From the NCBI GenBank assembly GCA_029210915.1, contig JARGGJ010000002.1:34025-98024 (forward strand): a stretch of DNA of 64,000 bases, given 5' to 3'. The notes under the pieces are model-generated. The model did no database searches, was not told where the DNA came from, and was given only the letters and a program-made list of their open reading frames with translations. A program made the position numbers and the translations under genes. Origin of the DNA: Patescibacteria group bacterium (GTDB lineage Bacteria > Patescibacteriota > Patescibacteriia > 2-12-FULL-60-25). Shown here in pieces: positions 7,286 to 14,791 of this stretch (position 1 is the stretch's first letter; the number at the start of each line of letters is the position of its first letter).

Positions 7286-8673
7286 AGAGCTTTCAGCTTC
7301 AAAATTACCACAGTCTCAATATGCCTGGTCTGCGGAAATAAATCGAGCGGCTGAATCGAAACCACATCATACTTCTCCATAAAAGAGGGGAGTTCGTGTT
7401 CTAATCGGTGATAGTTGCAAGAAACATAGATAATCGTCTGTGGATAACTAGGAGAGTCCTCCGCGAGCAAAGTTTGAATTACCTTGTGATGCAAACCGCT
7501 ACGGGGTGGATCTAAAATAATTGTATCAGCTTTTACATCTTTCCAATCAAGCGCTTCAGCCGGCCCCGAAAAAAATCGGCACTTCTCCCCTACCTCATTT
7601 ACATTCATATTTTGCGACGCAAGCTTTATAGCCTCTTCATCCAACTCATAGCCAACAACTTCTTGAATCTCCCCTATCTTTTTAGCTGCCGCAATCCCAA
7701 AAAACCCCAACCCGCAATACAAATCCAACAATTTTTTTGTCTTCGCATCGCGAACAGCTTCCAAAACAACATCCTGTAAGCGGGCAGCCATCTTCGTATT
7801 AGTCTGAAAAAACGAATTCGGATGAATCTCATAAGTAACATCATTCACAACCTCTGTAATTGATGGTTTGCCAATCAAAACCTCAAAACTTTGCGCATAT
7901 GAGAGATCAGCCGGTTTTGATTGTTCGCCGATCAGTAAACTACTTGGACTTGGACTAGGACTAGGACTAAGTACTAAGACTTTATCCTTAATATCTTTTT
8001 TAGCTTTGTCACTTATTCGTGTTGCATCCCCCACAACCACAATTACCATCCGTTCATTTGTATTAACTCCATCACGAATCACAACATAACGAACATCTCC
8101 GCTGTGAAACTTAACATCCCAAGGTTGTAAATCGTGCTTTGTCATCCATTCGCGCACAATCTGTAAAATCTCGCCCGCACCCGGTTGCAACAAATGACAT
8201 TCTTTAATATCAACATACCGGTTCCAACTCCCTGTCTCCTTAAGCCCAATCTCACCATTCCATCCAACCGCGTAATCCATGCGATTTCGATAGTTGAGAG
8301 TCTCTTCCGCCGGCATAACATCAAGAACTTTATCTTCCAATCCAATCTTTCCAAACAACTCACGCACACCGCGCATCTTTTCCTCAAGTTGAGCTTCGTA
8401 CTTTAGATGTTGCCAAATACAGCCACCGCACTTTCCGGCATGCTCGCAAACAGGCTTGATCCTATCAGCACCGGCCTTAACAATCTTTTCCAATTCACAA
8501 ATCTTAACCGCATGATCTCGCTTAATAAAAACAACCTCAAGCTCATCGCCCTTGGCCGAGTGTGGTACTGCAATATCTCTTTCGATGCCTTCGGCGATTT
8601 CCGCTCTCGCAGTCCCGCGGCCTTTAGCATCATAACCATCAATTTCTATCTTTAGTTTGTGACCAAATTTCAT
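7279..8673 (-). CDS. RlmD/TrmA-family (uracil-5-)-methyltransferase with [4Fe-4S] site
   Basis: A 464-residue SAM-dependent enzyme that would methylate C5 of a uridine in rRNA (or tRNA). A TRAM-like N-terminus is followed by CEHAGKCGGC (Cys76, 82, 85), three cluster ligands, with a fourth likely in IKECHLLQP. The Rossmann domain has LDLYCGLGFFGIAA, ILDPPRSGLH and YVSCNYHRL, the last holding the catalytic Cys. ATG 8673 was chosen because it begins the TRAM-like fold; an upstream TTG would add repeat-derived residues. An unusual SPSPSPSPSS tract sits in the middle, encoded by a word repeat at 7937-7980. RlmCD, RlmD and TrmA cannot be told apart here. Confidence 0.88.
   Translation of the reverse strand: MKFGHKLKIEIDGYDAKGRGTARAEIAEGIERDIAVPHSAKGDELEVVFIKRDHAVKICELEKIVKAGADRIKPVCEHAGKCGGCIWQHLKYEAQLEEKMRGVRELFGKIGLEDKVLDVMPAEETLNYRNRMDYAVGWNGEIGLKETGSWNRYVDIKECHLLQPGAGEILQIVREWMTKHDLQPWDVKFHSGDVRYVVIRDGVNTNERMVIVVVGDATRISDKAKKDIKDKVLVLSPSPSPSPSSLLIGEQSKPADLSYAQSFEVLIGKPSITEVVNDVTYEIHPNSFFQTNTKMAARLQDVVLEAVRDAKTKKLLDLYCGLGFFGIAAAKKIGEIQEVVGYELDEEAIKLASQNMNVNEVGEKCRFFSGPAEALDWKDVKADTIILDPPRSGLHHKVIQTLLAEDSPSYPQTIIYVSCNYHRLEHELPSFMEKYDVVSIQPLDLFPQTRHIETVVILKLKALG
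7937..7980. repeat. In-frame word repeat inside the methyltransferase gene
   Basis: Tandem TTGGAC/TAGGAC/TAAGTAC units (CTTGGACTTGGACTAGGAC then TAAGTACTAAGAC) within coding sequence. They encode the low-complexity VLSPSPSPSPSS stretch. The units resemble intergenic family G. Confidence 0.75.
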
Positions 8674-8852
8674 ATATAGTATGTATCTTGTAGCATGTAA
8701 CATATAACACATATCACAAAACAAAGAAAGACCCGGCCAGGTGTTCCTAAAAATGAAAGAGAAAGAGAATAATATATGGTTTTATTCGATTCTAGAATAT
8801 AAACAAATAATCATGCTAATCCAATGATCGAGTAAATCAAGGTTCAAGACAA
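8674..8852. repeat. Spacer with short word repeats
   Basis: 8674-8720 holds GTATGTATCTTGTAGCATG and CATATAACACATATC, a loose repeat upstream of the methyltransferase start. 8812-8850 holds AATCATGCTAATCCAATG and AAATCAAGGTTCAAGAC, family I, also seen at 16604-16641, 17012-17048 and 62996-63145. No gene is seen in this stretch. Confidence 0.55.
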
Positions 8853-8878
8853 ATAAAAAACCCTCTAAGTTAGAGGGT
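8851..8878 (-). terminator. Terminator of the 8885-9643 gene
   Basis: CCCTCTA-AGT-TAGAGGG with AAAAAA on its left, which reads as a hairpin followed by T on the minus strand. Confidence 0.8.
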
Positions 8879-8884
8879 AAGGGT

Positions 8885-9643
8885 TTATCCGCTGCCAAGT
8901 TTTGTCTTGGTGGGGTATTCCGAGCAAAATCTATAAGATGTATCTGTTACCGTTCTTGGAGTTTTTTGAATCGGCACAGAAACAGAGGATTCGCTTGGCG
9001 GGGGGTAAGAATCACCGGTAGCGGATCGGGTGTTATTACCTAAGAAGTCCTCTCGAGTTAACCGAGTCTCGCTTGCTTTGGTGGCACGAGCGGTGGGAAT
9101 CTCGCGGTCAACAAAAGAGTTTGTGGTTTTTCGTACCTGTGCTGTATTCCTGCGCAAAGCTTCCGGTGAGTCGCAATCCGATCGAAGCAATAAATAGATG
9201 TTGTTTCTATAGTCAACAAATACTTGCTCTTTTTTTTCCAGACCATAGATTTTGCCTACGGTCATAAGATTACGGATCGCAAAAGGATCACGTTCAATAT
9301 CAAGGTAAACGCACCACAAGGCACTCGTGAGTTGCGGTAACATCTGCATCAGGATCTGACGAGGCTTGAGTATCCCGTAGGGAATTGACTCGGTTTTATG
9401 CAAAAGTACCACCGCCCGACAAAGTTCAACTTCATCAAAACGGCTGATATATTTTAGGTACCTGGCGAATGCCTGGTCTTCATCCAAACCGGTGTAGGCA
9501 TGATCAATGTGGCGCATTGGATCCGCACCACAAAAAATAAGCATCTTGGCAACATTGTCACGCGCGAACTCGGTTTGCAGAGTTCCTTGCGGGTACAAAA
9601 CGATACTTTTTTGTTCATCAGCCGTAATTGACGAGCTGTACAA
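8885..9643 (-). CDS. Uncharacterised accessory protein with TTG start
   Basis: A 252-residue soluble protein. The start is a TTG (MYSSSITADEQ) preceded by GGAGGTGATAT, one of the best Shine-Dalgarno sequences in the window, which decides the start. The first 170 residues look globular (LKPRQILMQMLPQLTSALWCVYLDI, RNNIYLLLRSDCDSPEAL), the last 80 are polar and probably disordered (GDSYPPPSESSVSVPIQK). I recognise no family. With its own Shine-Dalgarno and terminator it belongs to the accessory transcription-unit class, unlike the leaderless core genes around it. Confidence 0.65.
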   Translation of the reverse strand: MYSSSITADEQKSIVLYPQGTLQTEFARDNVAKMLIFCGADPMRHIDHAYTGLDEDQAFARYLKYISRFDEVELCRAVVLLHKTESIPYGILKPRQILMQMLPQLTSALWCVYLDIERDPFAIRNLMTVGKIYGLEKKEQVFVDYRNNIYLLLRSDCDSPEALRRNTAQVRKTTNSFVDREIPTARATKASETRLTREDFLGNNTRSATGDSYPPPSESSVSVPIQKTPRTVTDTSYRFCSEYPTKTKLGSG

Positions 9644-9791
9644 ATATCACCTCCATGTAAGGATTTCTCCTGTTAAAGTGCAATGTTTGGCACAGCATTA
9701 AAAAACCGCACCGCGCCAAGGTTAGCATGCTTGCAAGCCTTGTAAAACACCGCCAATGGACAGGTTTCTTCAACTCTTCTAAGCTAAGTTG

Positions 9792-9905
9792 TAACGTCAT
9801 AACTTCCTAATGTCATAACGTACAAACCCATCCAATCCCGTTACGACGTTATGACGTTAAGACTTTAATGCGTTACGACGTTACGACGTTATGACGTTAA
9901 GACTA
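9792..9905. repeat. Intergenic hairpin, family A
   Basis: Left words TAACGTCATAACTTCC and AATGTCATAACGT; right words GTTACGACGTTATGACG repeated twice, ending 10 nt before the methyltransferase start. The right half is duplicated relative to other copies. Confidence 0.8.
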
Positions 9906-9915
9906 ATTTTATATT

Positions 9916-10368
9916 ATGAACTTAGTAATCATCGCCCACAACATACGCTCTGCCGAAAATATCGGCTCTCTTTTTCGCACCGCGGATGCTCTCGGTGTCG
10001 CAAAAATCATCCTCGCCGGATATTCCCCGAGCATAAGTCATCCAAAAGTAAAAAAGACAGCCCTTGGAGCCGAAATCTCCGTCAACTCCGAACAAGAAAC
10101 GGATATCTTAAAAGTTCTAGAAAAACTCAAGCTCGAGGAGTATCATATTCTCGGACTTGAACTCGATGAACAGTCTATTCCTTTAAACGATTTTAAGTTA
10201 CCATCAGATAAAATCGCACTTCTCCTTGGTAACGAGGTGGAAGGAATCCCAAATTACCTGCGCGAAAAATGCGACTCACTCATCTACATTCCCATGCAAG
10301 GCGTAAAAGAATCCCTAAACGTAACCATCGCCACGGCAATAACTTCTTATCAACTCCTTAAAAAATAG
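9916..10368 (+). CDS. SpoU/TrmH-family RNA ribose methyltransferase
   Basis: A 150-residue SPOUT methyltransferase (trefoil-knot fold) that would 2'-O-methylate a ribose in tRNA or rRNA with SAM. All three motifs are present: motif 1 NIRSAENIGSLFRTADA, motif 2 LLLGNEVEGIP, motif 3 IPMQGVKESLNVTIATAI. No N-terminal RNA-binding extension exists, so it is the short catalytic type as in TrmL or small TrmH proteins. The start lies straight behind the family A hairpin with no Shine-Dalgarno. The target nucleotide is unknown. Confidence 0.9.
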   Translation: MNLVIIAHNIRSAENIGSLFRTADALGVAKIILAGYSPSISHPKVKKTALGAEISVNSEQETDILKVLEKLKLEEYHILGLELDEQSIPLNDFKLPSDKIALLLGNEVEGIPNYLREKCDSLIYIPMQGVKESLNVTIATAITSYQLLKK

Positions 10369-10498
10369 CAAATAGCAAATAGCAAATAGCAAGAGTGGCT
10401 AAGGTTACTCGGCTACTAAATCTAACTCTTGCCATCATGACCCTCGTAGCTCGGAGAGCGAAGTGGGTTTGCCATTTGATATTTGTCATTAAAAAAGT
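10369..10498. repeat. TAGCAAA hairpin (family C) with CCCTCGTAG palindrome
   Basis: Tandem ATAGCAAATAGCAAATAGC followed by AAGAG, later CTCTTGCCATC and TTGCCATTTGATATTTG. Between them 10441-10467 (CCCTCGTAGCTCGG...GCGAAGTGGG) is an inverted repeat that recurs at 44120-44147. Confidence 0.75.
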
Positions 10499-11248
10499 AT
10501 GCCCTTCCTTTCAATAGTCATTCCAACAAAAAACGAAGAAAAAAATCTTCCCAATCTTCTGAAAAGCATACGGTTGCAGACTTTTTCTGATTATGAAATT
10601 ATTATTGCAGATGCAAATTCCGATGATCGTACACGCTTTATCGCTCAAGAATCAGGAGTTAAGGTCGTGGACGGTGGTTTGCCCGGGCCCGGGCGTAACC
10701 GCGGAGCCGAAGTTGCCGAAGGAACCATCATCCTTTTTTTGGATGCCGATGTGGAACTGTCTGATCCCAATTTTTTAGAGGCTAATCTCAACGAAATGAA
10801 AGACAGGGGAGTCAACGTTGCCACAACACTTGTTAAACCCATGAGTGATAGTTATCTCGATAAAGCAATGCACGAAGTCTACAACGCTTTTGCGGTTGGC
10901 GTGGAAAGGGTTAAACCCCACGCGCCCGGTTTCTGCATCTTTGTAAAAAAGCATGTTCACGATGATATTGGTGGATTTGATGAAACGGTAGTCTTCGCGG
11001 AAGATCATGAATACGTTCAACGAGCTGTTAAAGAAGGTTATCGCTTCCGTGTTTTACGATCCGTACCTATCTCTGTTTCAGTCCGCCGCCTCGAAAAAGA
11101 TGGCCGCCTTGGAATCGCCTTCAAATACGCAATGGCCGAACTTCACATGATGACAAAAGGCCCATATAAAGAAATGCCCTACGAGTACGAAATGGGAGGA
11201 GATGTCGAAACAGAGTCTCAATTAAATAATGAAAAAATGAAAGAATGA
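10499..11248 (+). CDS. Family 2 glycosyltransferase
   Basis: A 249-residue GT-A fold enzyme. The N-terminus LSIVIPTKNEEKNL is the nucleotide-sugar-binding start of GT2, EIIIADANSDDRT follows, and FLDADVEL (residues 80-87) holds the DxD metal site. GRNRGA marks the acceptor region. No clear transmembrane segment is present, so it probably works at the inner face of the membrane on lipid-linked sugars. It lies before murJ, separated by a repeat. The sugar and acceptor cannot be named. Confidence 0.88.
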   Translation: MPFLSIVIPTKNEEKNLPNLLKSIRLQTFSDYEIIIADANSDDRTRFIAQESGVKVVDGGLPGPGRNRGAEVAEGTIILFLDADVELSDPNFLEANLNEMKDRGVNVATTLVKPMSDSYLDKAMHEVYNAFAVGVERVKPHAPGFCIFVKKHVHDDIGGFDETVVFAEDHEYVQRAVKEGYRFRVLRSVPISVSVRRLEKDGRLGIAFKYAMAELHMMTKGPYKEMPYEYEMGGDVETESQLNNEKMKE

Positions 11249-11315
11249 AATTGGTTGTGAGAGCTGGCATATTAGGCGAGTCAATAAATATTTGATTGCC
11301 AATTAAACCGCATAA

Positions 11316-11357
11316 CTCGTTACAAACGTTATAAACGTTATAAACGTATGCTATTAT
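11316..11357 (+). promoter_or_regulatory. Family E half-repeat supplying the murJ promoter
   Basis: AACTCGTTACAAACGTTATAAACG is a half copy of family E. It contains TTATAA at 11329-11334, 17 nt before TATTAT at 11352-11357, which ends 7 nt before the murJ ATG. The repeat thus may provide the -35 element. Confidence 0.45.
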
Positions 11358-11364
11358 ATAGTTG

Positions 11365-12993
11365 ATGTTTAAGTTGATTACAAAACTTTGGAAGGTTGAA
11401 ACGCCGAATGTTACTTCGGCGGCTTTACTGATCGGCGGTGCCTCGCTTGCCTCACGCCTCGTCGGCCTCATCCGCGACCGCATGCTTGCCTCTTCTTTTG
11501 GTGCGGGCGATGCTTTGGATGCCTACTATGCGGCATTTCGCTTACCCGATTTTTTCTATCAACTCATAGTTTTAGGCGCCATTACCGCAGGTTTCATACC
11601 CATCTTCACCGAGTATATGGATCGCAAGGGGTCCGAAGAAGCAAAAGCCTTGGCCGGCCGAGTTTTCTCTACAATCATGATCATCTTGGTTGTTGCTTGC
11701 GGATTGTTCGCGATTTTTGCCAACCAACTCGTCCCATTCACCGTCCCGGGTTTTACCGGAGATAAACTCATAGAAACCATCAACCTCTCCAGAATCCTGC
11801 TCATCTCAACCGTTCTCCTCGGCATGTCTGCCGTAATGGGAGGAATACTCCAAAGCATGCGCCGCTTTGTAGCTTTTGCATTCGCCCCGGTCTTATACAA
11901 TCTGGGAATCATCGCGGGAATCGTCTTTTTAGTTCCAATCTTTGGAACTGCGGGAATCGCCTGGGGAGTTGTCATTGGTGCGTGTTTACATCTATTAGTC
12001 CAAGCCATCGTCGCAATTCCGCTTGGTATGGATAAACTCAAAAAACCTTCTTTTAAAGATGTGGGAGTCAGGCAAATTCTTAAATTAACTTTGCCTCGTG
12101 TTGGCGCGCTCGCCGCCATGCAGATCAATCTTATAGTCTTAATTGCTCTCGCATCATCTCTCGAATCTGGCTCGGTTGCCATCTTCAACTTGGCAAACAA
12201 TCTCCAGTACGTACCAATCGGCCTCATCGGCATCTCCTTTGCTGTAGCATCGCTCCCGGCGTTCTCCAAACTTGCAGCCGCAAATGATCTCGATGGTCTG
12301 CGCCAGATATTTCTATCCACGACTCGTAAAGTTTTCTTTTTGATAATCCCCGCCACAGCTCTCACTCTTCTGCTCCGCGCGCAAATAGTCCGTATCCTCT
12401 ACGGAGCCGGCGAGTTCGATTGGACTGCTACAATCCGCACGGCCGATGTTTTGGCCATGTTCGCTCTGTCACTCATAGCTCAATCCGCGGCGCCCGTCCT
12501 CACGCGCGTCTTTTACGCCTTAAAAGATAGTAAAACCCCATTCATCATCGCATTCATATCCATGACGGCCAACATAATCATCGCTTTTTTACTTAAAGAT
12601 AATTTTGGTGTAACCGGCCTCGCGGCCGCATTTTCCATCGGAGCCTTTATGCAATTCGGTTTGCTTTGGTTCGTTCTCCGTAAACGCCTCGGAGGTCATC
12701 TCGAAGGCAAAGATCTCACAATTTCACTTTCAAAAACAATCATCGCGTCTGTTGCTTTATTCGGTTTTGGTTGGCTGGCTCGCCAATACATCGGTACAAT
12801 CTATCCACTTAGAACATTCTTGCAGGTTGCCCTCCAAGCCGGCGCCGCAACCGTTGTCGGTATCACAGCCTTTTCTGTACTCGCGACTCTGCTCAAAGTC
12901 CAAGAGTTCCACGAGTTCATCTCCGCCATGAAATCCAAGCTTTTGCGCAAGGCTAAGATCTCTGAAGGTGTAGATCAAGCACAGGGGATATAA
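11365..12993 (+). CDS. murJ: Lipid II flippase MurJ
   Basis: A 542-residue polytopic membrane protein of the MviN/MATE-like (MOP) superfamily that moves lipid II across the membrane for peptidoglycan synthesis. The N-terminus has SRLVGLIRDRMLASSFGAGDALDAYYAAFRLP in shortened form, the family hallmark (RLVGLIRD, DAYYAAFRLPD). About 14 hydrophobic segments follow, and RVFYALKDSKTPF marks the second half. ATG 11365 was preferred to the overlapping TTG 11362. A -10 hexamer ends 7 nt upstream with no Shine-Dalgarno. Presence implies this cell makes its own murein. Confidence 0.94.
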   Translation: MFKLITKLWKVETPNVTSAALLIGGASLASRLVGLIRDRMLASSFGAGDALDAYYAAFRLPDFFYQLIVLGAITAGFIPIFTEYMDRKGSEEAKALAGRVFSTIMIILVVACGLFAIFANQLVPFTVPGFTGDKLIETINLSRILLISTVLLGMSAVMGGILQSMRRFVAFAFAPVLYNLGIIAGIVFLVPIFGTAGIAWGVVIGACLHLLVQAIVAIPLGMDKLKKPSFKDVGVRQILKLTLPRVGALAAMQINLIVLIALASSLESGSVAIFNLANNLQYVPIGLIGISFAVASLPAFSKLAAANDLDGLRQIFLSTTRKVFFLIIPATALTLLLRAQIVRILYGAGEFDWTATIRTADVLAMFALSLIAQSAAPVLTRVFYALKDSKTPFIIAFISMTANIIIAFLLKDNFGVTGLAAAFSIGAFMQFGLLWFVLRKRLGGHLEGKDLTISLSKTIIASVALFGFGWLARQYIGTIYPLRTFLQVALQAGAATVVGITAFSVLATLLKVQEFHEFISAMKSKLLRKAKISEGVDQAQGI

Positions 12994-12998
12994 TTTAA

Positions 12999-13072
12999 TA
13001 GCAAATAACAAATATCAAATAGCAAGAGATACCAGGCGCGCTCTTGCTATTTGATATTTGCCATTTGTAATT
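12999..13072. repeat. TAGCAAA hairpin, family C
   Basis: AATAGCAAATAACAAATATC AAATAGCAAGAG on the left, CTCTTGCTATTTGATATTTG and CCATTTGTAATTG on the right. The right arm includes the TTGTAA -35 of the next gene. Confidence 0.8.
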
Positions 13073-13093
13073 GTTTTAGACAGACTCTATAAT
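13065..13093 (+). promoter_or_regulatory. Promoter of the FecR-domain gene
   Basis: TTGTAA (13065-13070), 17 nt, TATAAT (13088-13093). The ATG is 8 nt behind the -10, so the mRNA should be leaderless. Confidence 0.7.
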
Positions 13094-13101
13094 ACCTCCA
13101 T

Positions 13102-14196
13102 ATGATTACGTCTAACGTTAAACGTCTCACGTCAATATCGCTACTATTTGTAGTATTCATGGTAATTTTTGGTGCCGGTTGCCGCAGAACTCCGCCAACG
13201 GTTTCTTATGAAAAAAACGATAATAACCCCAAAACCGCTCAAATAAATCCGTCTGATAATGCTTTAATGGATAAGGATGAGTTAGATGTTTCAGAAGTTG
13301 GCGACCCTTCCGTTTTAGCTATACTTTTATTAACCCAAAATGCCGAGGTCACCGTCTCTCGCGGAGCAGAGCAAACACAGGCCATTAATCAAATGGAGCT
13401 TTACGCGGGTGATGATGTCGATGTAACTAAAGGCGAAGCTCGATTGCTATATCCCAATATCGGCATCTCCATCCTACCCGAAGGCACAAGGCTTACAATT
13501 ATGCCCGGTGAAGGCGCGGGTGACGAAGGTTTCTCCGCGCAAATACTTCTTGAGGCCGGTAAGATTTGGACTCGCCTCGAACAGGTGCTTGGTTCGGACG
13601 AGAGCTTCTCTGTTGAAGCCAGCAATGTAGTTGCTACGGTAAGGGGAACAGCCTTTGGTGTCTCTATGGTAGATGGTGAAATAGATGTTACGGTTGCCGG
13701 TAATCAAGTCGCAGTCTCCACGCGAGAAGCAATGCAAAACTTAAAAGAAACAGTCCAAAATGTTGTTATGGTGGCAGCGGGTAATTCCATTAAAGTTAAT
13801 CCCTCCATCCTGATACCCGGTCAAAATCCACGCGCCGAATTACTTAAAAAACTTCGTAAAGTAACAGATGTCGAAAAACAAGATATTTTTTATCGTTTTG
13901 CTTCAGAACGTTTAGATATTGCGACACTTAAAAAACCCGATCAAACATTTAAATGGAGTGCGCCAATAAACGTCGGCGATAAACTGGAAGAGCGTTTAAC
14001 CCCCGCGCAAATCGAACGCTTGAAAGCTATTCAATTACGTCAAATTCAAATCCGCCCCGAGCTTTTACAAACCGAGGCAATATCACGGGATTTAATACAA
14101 CAATCAGTCCGATTCCAAATCCCGCTTCATGAGGTAATTCTTCTCGACATGCAAACAACAGATACGCCGACTGCGGATGGGCCGACGATCAAATAA
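13102..14196 (+). CDS. FecR-domain lipoprotein
   Basis: A 364-residue exported protein. The signal peptide ends in VIFGAGC (Cys27), a likely lipidation site. Residues about 75-220 form a FecR domain: AEVTVSRGAEQ, GEARLLYPNIGISILP, EAGKIWTRLEQ and SVEASNVVATVRGTAFGV, the last being the domain's most typical block. The C-terminal third is helical and rich in Gln and Arg (ERLKAIQLRQIQIRPELL). In classical systems FecR relays signals to an ECF sigma factor, but stand-alone FecR domains are common in cell-surface proteins, and no sigma factor is near. The function is therefore open. Confidence 0.82.
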   Translation: MITSNVKRLTSISLLFVVFMVIFGAGCRRTPPTVSYEKNDNNPKTAQINPSDNALMDKDELDVSEVGDPSVLAILLLTQNAEVTVSRGAEQTQAINQMELYAGDDVDVTKGEARLLYPNIGISILPEGTRLTIMPGEGAGDEGFSAQILLEAGKIWTRLEQVLGSDESFSVEASNVVATVRGTAFGVSMVDGEIDVTVAGNQVAVSTREAMQNLKETVQNVVMVAAGNSIKVNPSILIPGQNPRAELLKKLRKVTDVEKQDIFYRFASERLDIATLKKPDQTFKWSAPINVGDKLEERLTPAQIERLKAIQLRQIQIRPELLQTEAISRDLIQQSVRFQIPLHEVILLDMQTTDTPTADGPTIK

Positions 14197-14310
14197 AAAA
14201 TAGCAAATGGCAAATAGCAAGAGTTAATACGGAAACTCTTGTTTTTTGTCTATTTTAACCAAATAACTATAATAAACTCTTGCCATTTGCAATTTGTCAT
14301 TTGCCATTAT
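14197..14310. repeat. TAGCAAA hairpin, family C
   Basis: AAATAGCAAATGGCAAATAGC then AAGAGTT on the left, AACTCTTGCCATTTGC and AATTTGTCATTTGCCATT on the right. The GAGTTAATACGGAAACTC core forms a further small hairpin. Confidence 0.8.
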
Positions 14311-14323
14311 CTTGAAGCGGTTC

Positions 14324-14352
14324 TTGACATTTTCTGCAATTTTAGTTATACA
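14324..14352 (+). promoter_or_regulatory. Consensus sigma-70 promoter of the structured RNA
   Basis: TTGACA (14324-14329), exactly 17 nt, TATACA (14347-14352). Transcription would start about 14358-14360, at the foot of the closing helix of the RNA. Confidence 0.8.
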
Positions 14353-14356
14353 AAGG

Positions 14357-14628
14357 ATGAGATACGGGTCGCGGCATCTTCGTTTGCGAAGGGTACCCGC
14401 CGGTATTTGGGAGTCGCTGAGGTACATTGCTCTCTGGCAACGGTGATGCGTCAAAGCGAATTTAGGCTGGGCTGTGCTTTTTGCACGCCCCCTTGTCCGC
14501 AGACAGAGCGGAATCTCCCAAGTCCGTTATCGGTGGCTCACCCGGGCTCGCAGTCGCGCTCTGTCCGTTAGTGCGCCTGCGCTTGCATGCGTATAATTCG
14601 CACCACACCGATAAAGCCCGTATCTCAT
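14357..14628 (+). ncRNA. Candidate structured non-coding RNA with a pseudoknot
   Basis: This 272-nt stretch has no plausible protein but strong RNA signs. Its two ends pair perfectly over 12 bp (ATGAGATACGGG at 14357-14368 with CCCGTATCTCAT at 14617-14628). Inside are hairpins CTTCG-TTTG-CGAAG, GTGC-TTTTT-GCAC extended by GGC/GCC, and GTGCG/CGCAC (14571-14575 with 14599-14603). Two more perfect 9-bp helices cross each other: GACAGAGCG/CGCTCTGTC (14502-14510 with 14557-14565) and TTATCGGTG/CACCGATAA (14527-14535 with 14606-14614), which is a pseudoknot. GC is about 57% by hand count, well above the flanks. A consensus promoter and a terminator frame it. It lacks tmRNA, RNase P, SRP and T-box consensus blocks. 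The family is unknown. Confidence 0.75.
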
Positions 14629-14636
14629 TCTCTCAT

Positions 14637-14668
14637 CCGGTCACACTTCGTGGCCGGTTTTCTTTTTC
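14637..14668 (+). terminator. Terminator of the structured RNA
   Basis: CCGGTCAC-ACTTC-GTGGCCGG followed by TTTTCTTTTT. Confidence 0.85.
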
Positions 14669-14706
14669 CTTGATTTTTCCGCTTAAACAAGGTAATCTCT
14701 CACAAG

Positions 14707-14790
14707 CTGAAAGTCTATCAAGCCAAAAGTCCATCTAGCCCACATCCACCCGCTTGATAGACTTGGCGGACTTGATAGACTTGACGGACT
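14707..14790. repeat. Hairpin repeat, family D, with embedded lepA promoter
   Basis: GAAAGTCTATCAAGCC and AAGTCCATCTAGCC on the left, GCTTGATAGACTTGGCGG and ACTTGATAGACTTGACGG on the right. The right arm contains TTGATA (14754-14759), 16 nt, TAGACT (14776-14781), ending 10 nt before the lepA start, so the repeat may double as promoter. Confidence 0.65.
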
Positions 14791-14791
14791 T

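Noticed and set aside
11559..12365. Long antisense frame in murJ
   Set aside because: It is the shadow of a GC-biased third codon position in murJ; it has Arg/Pro/Ala-rich, non-protein-like composition.
14239..14571. Open reading frames across the structured RNA region
   Set aside because: They cross the promoter, show no protein-like composition and clash with the perfect closing helix and terminator of the RNA.
14357..14628. RNase P RNA, tmRNA, 6S or T-box identity for the structured RNA
   Set aside because: None of their conserved blocks was found by eye; a covariance-model search would be needed to exclude divergent forms.
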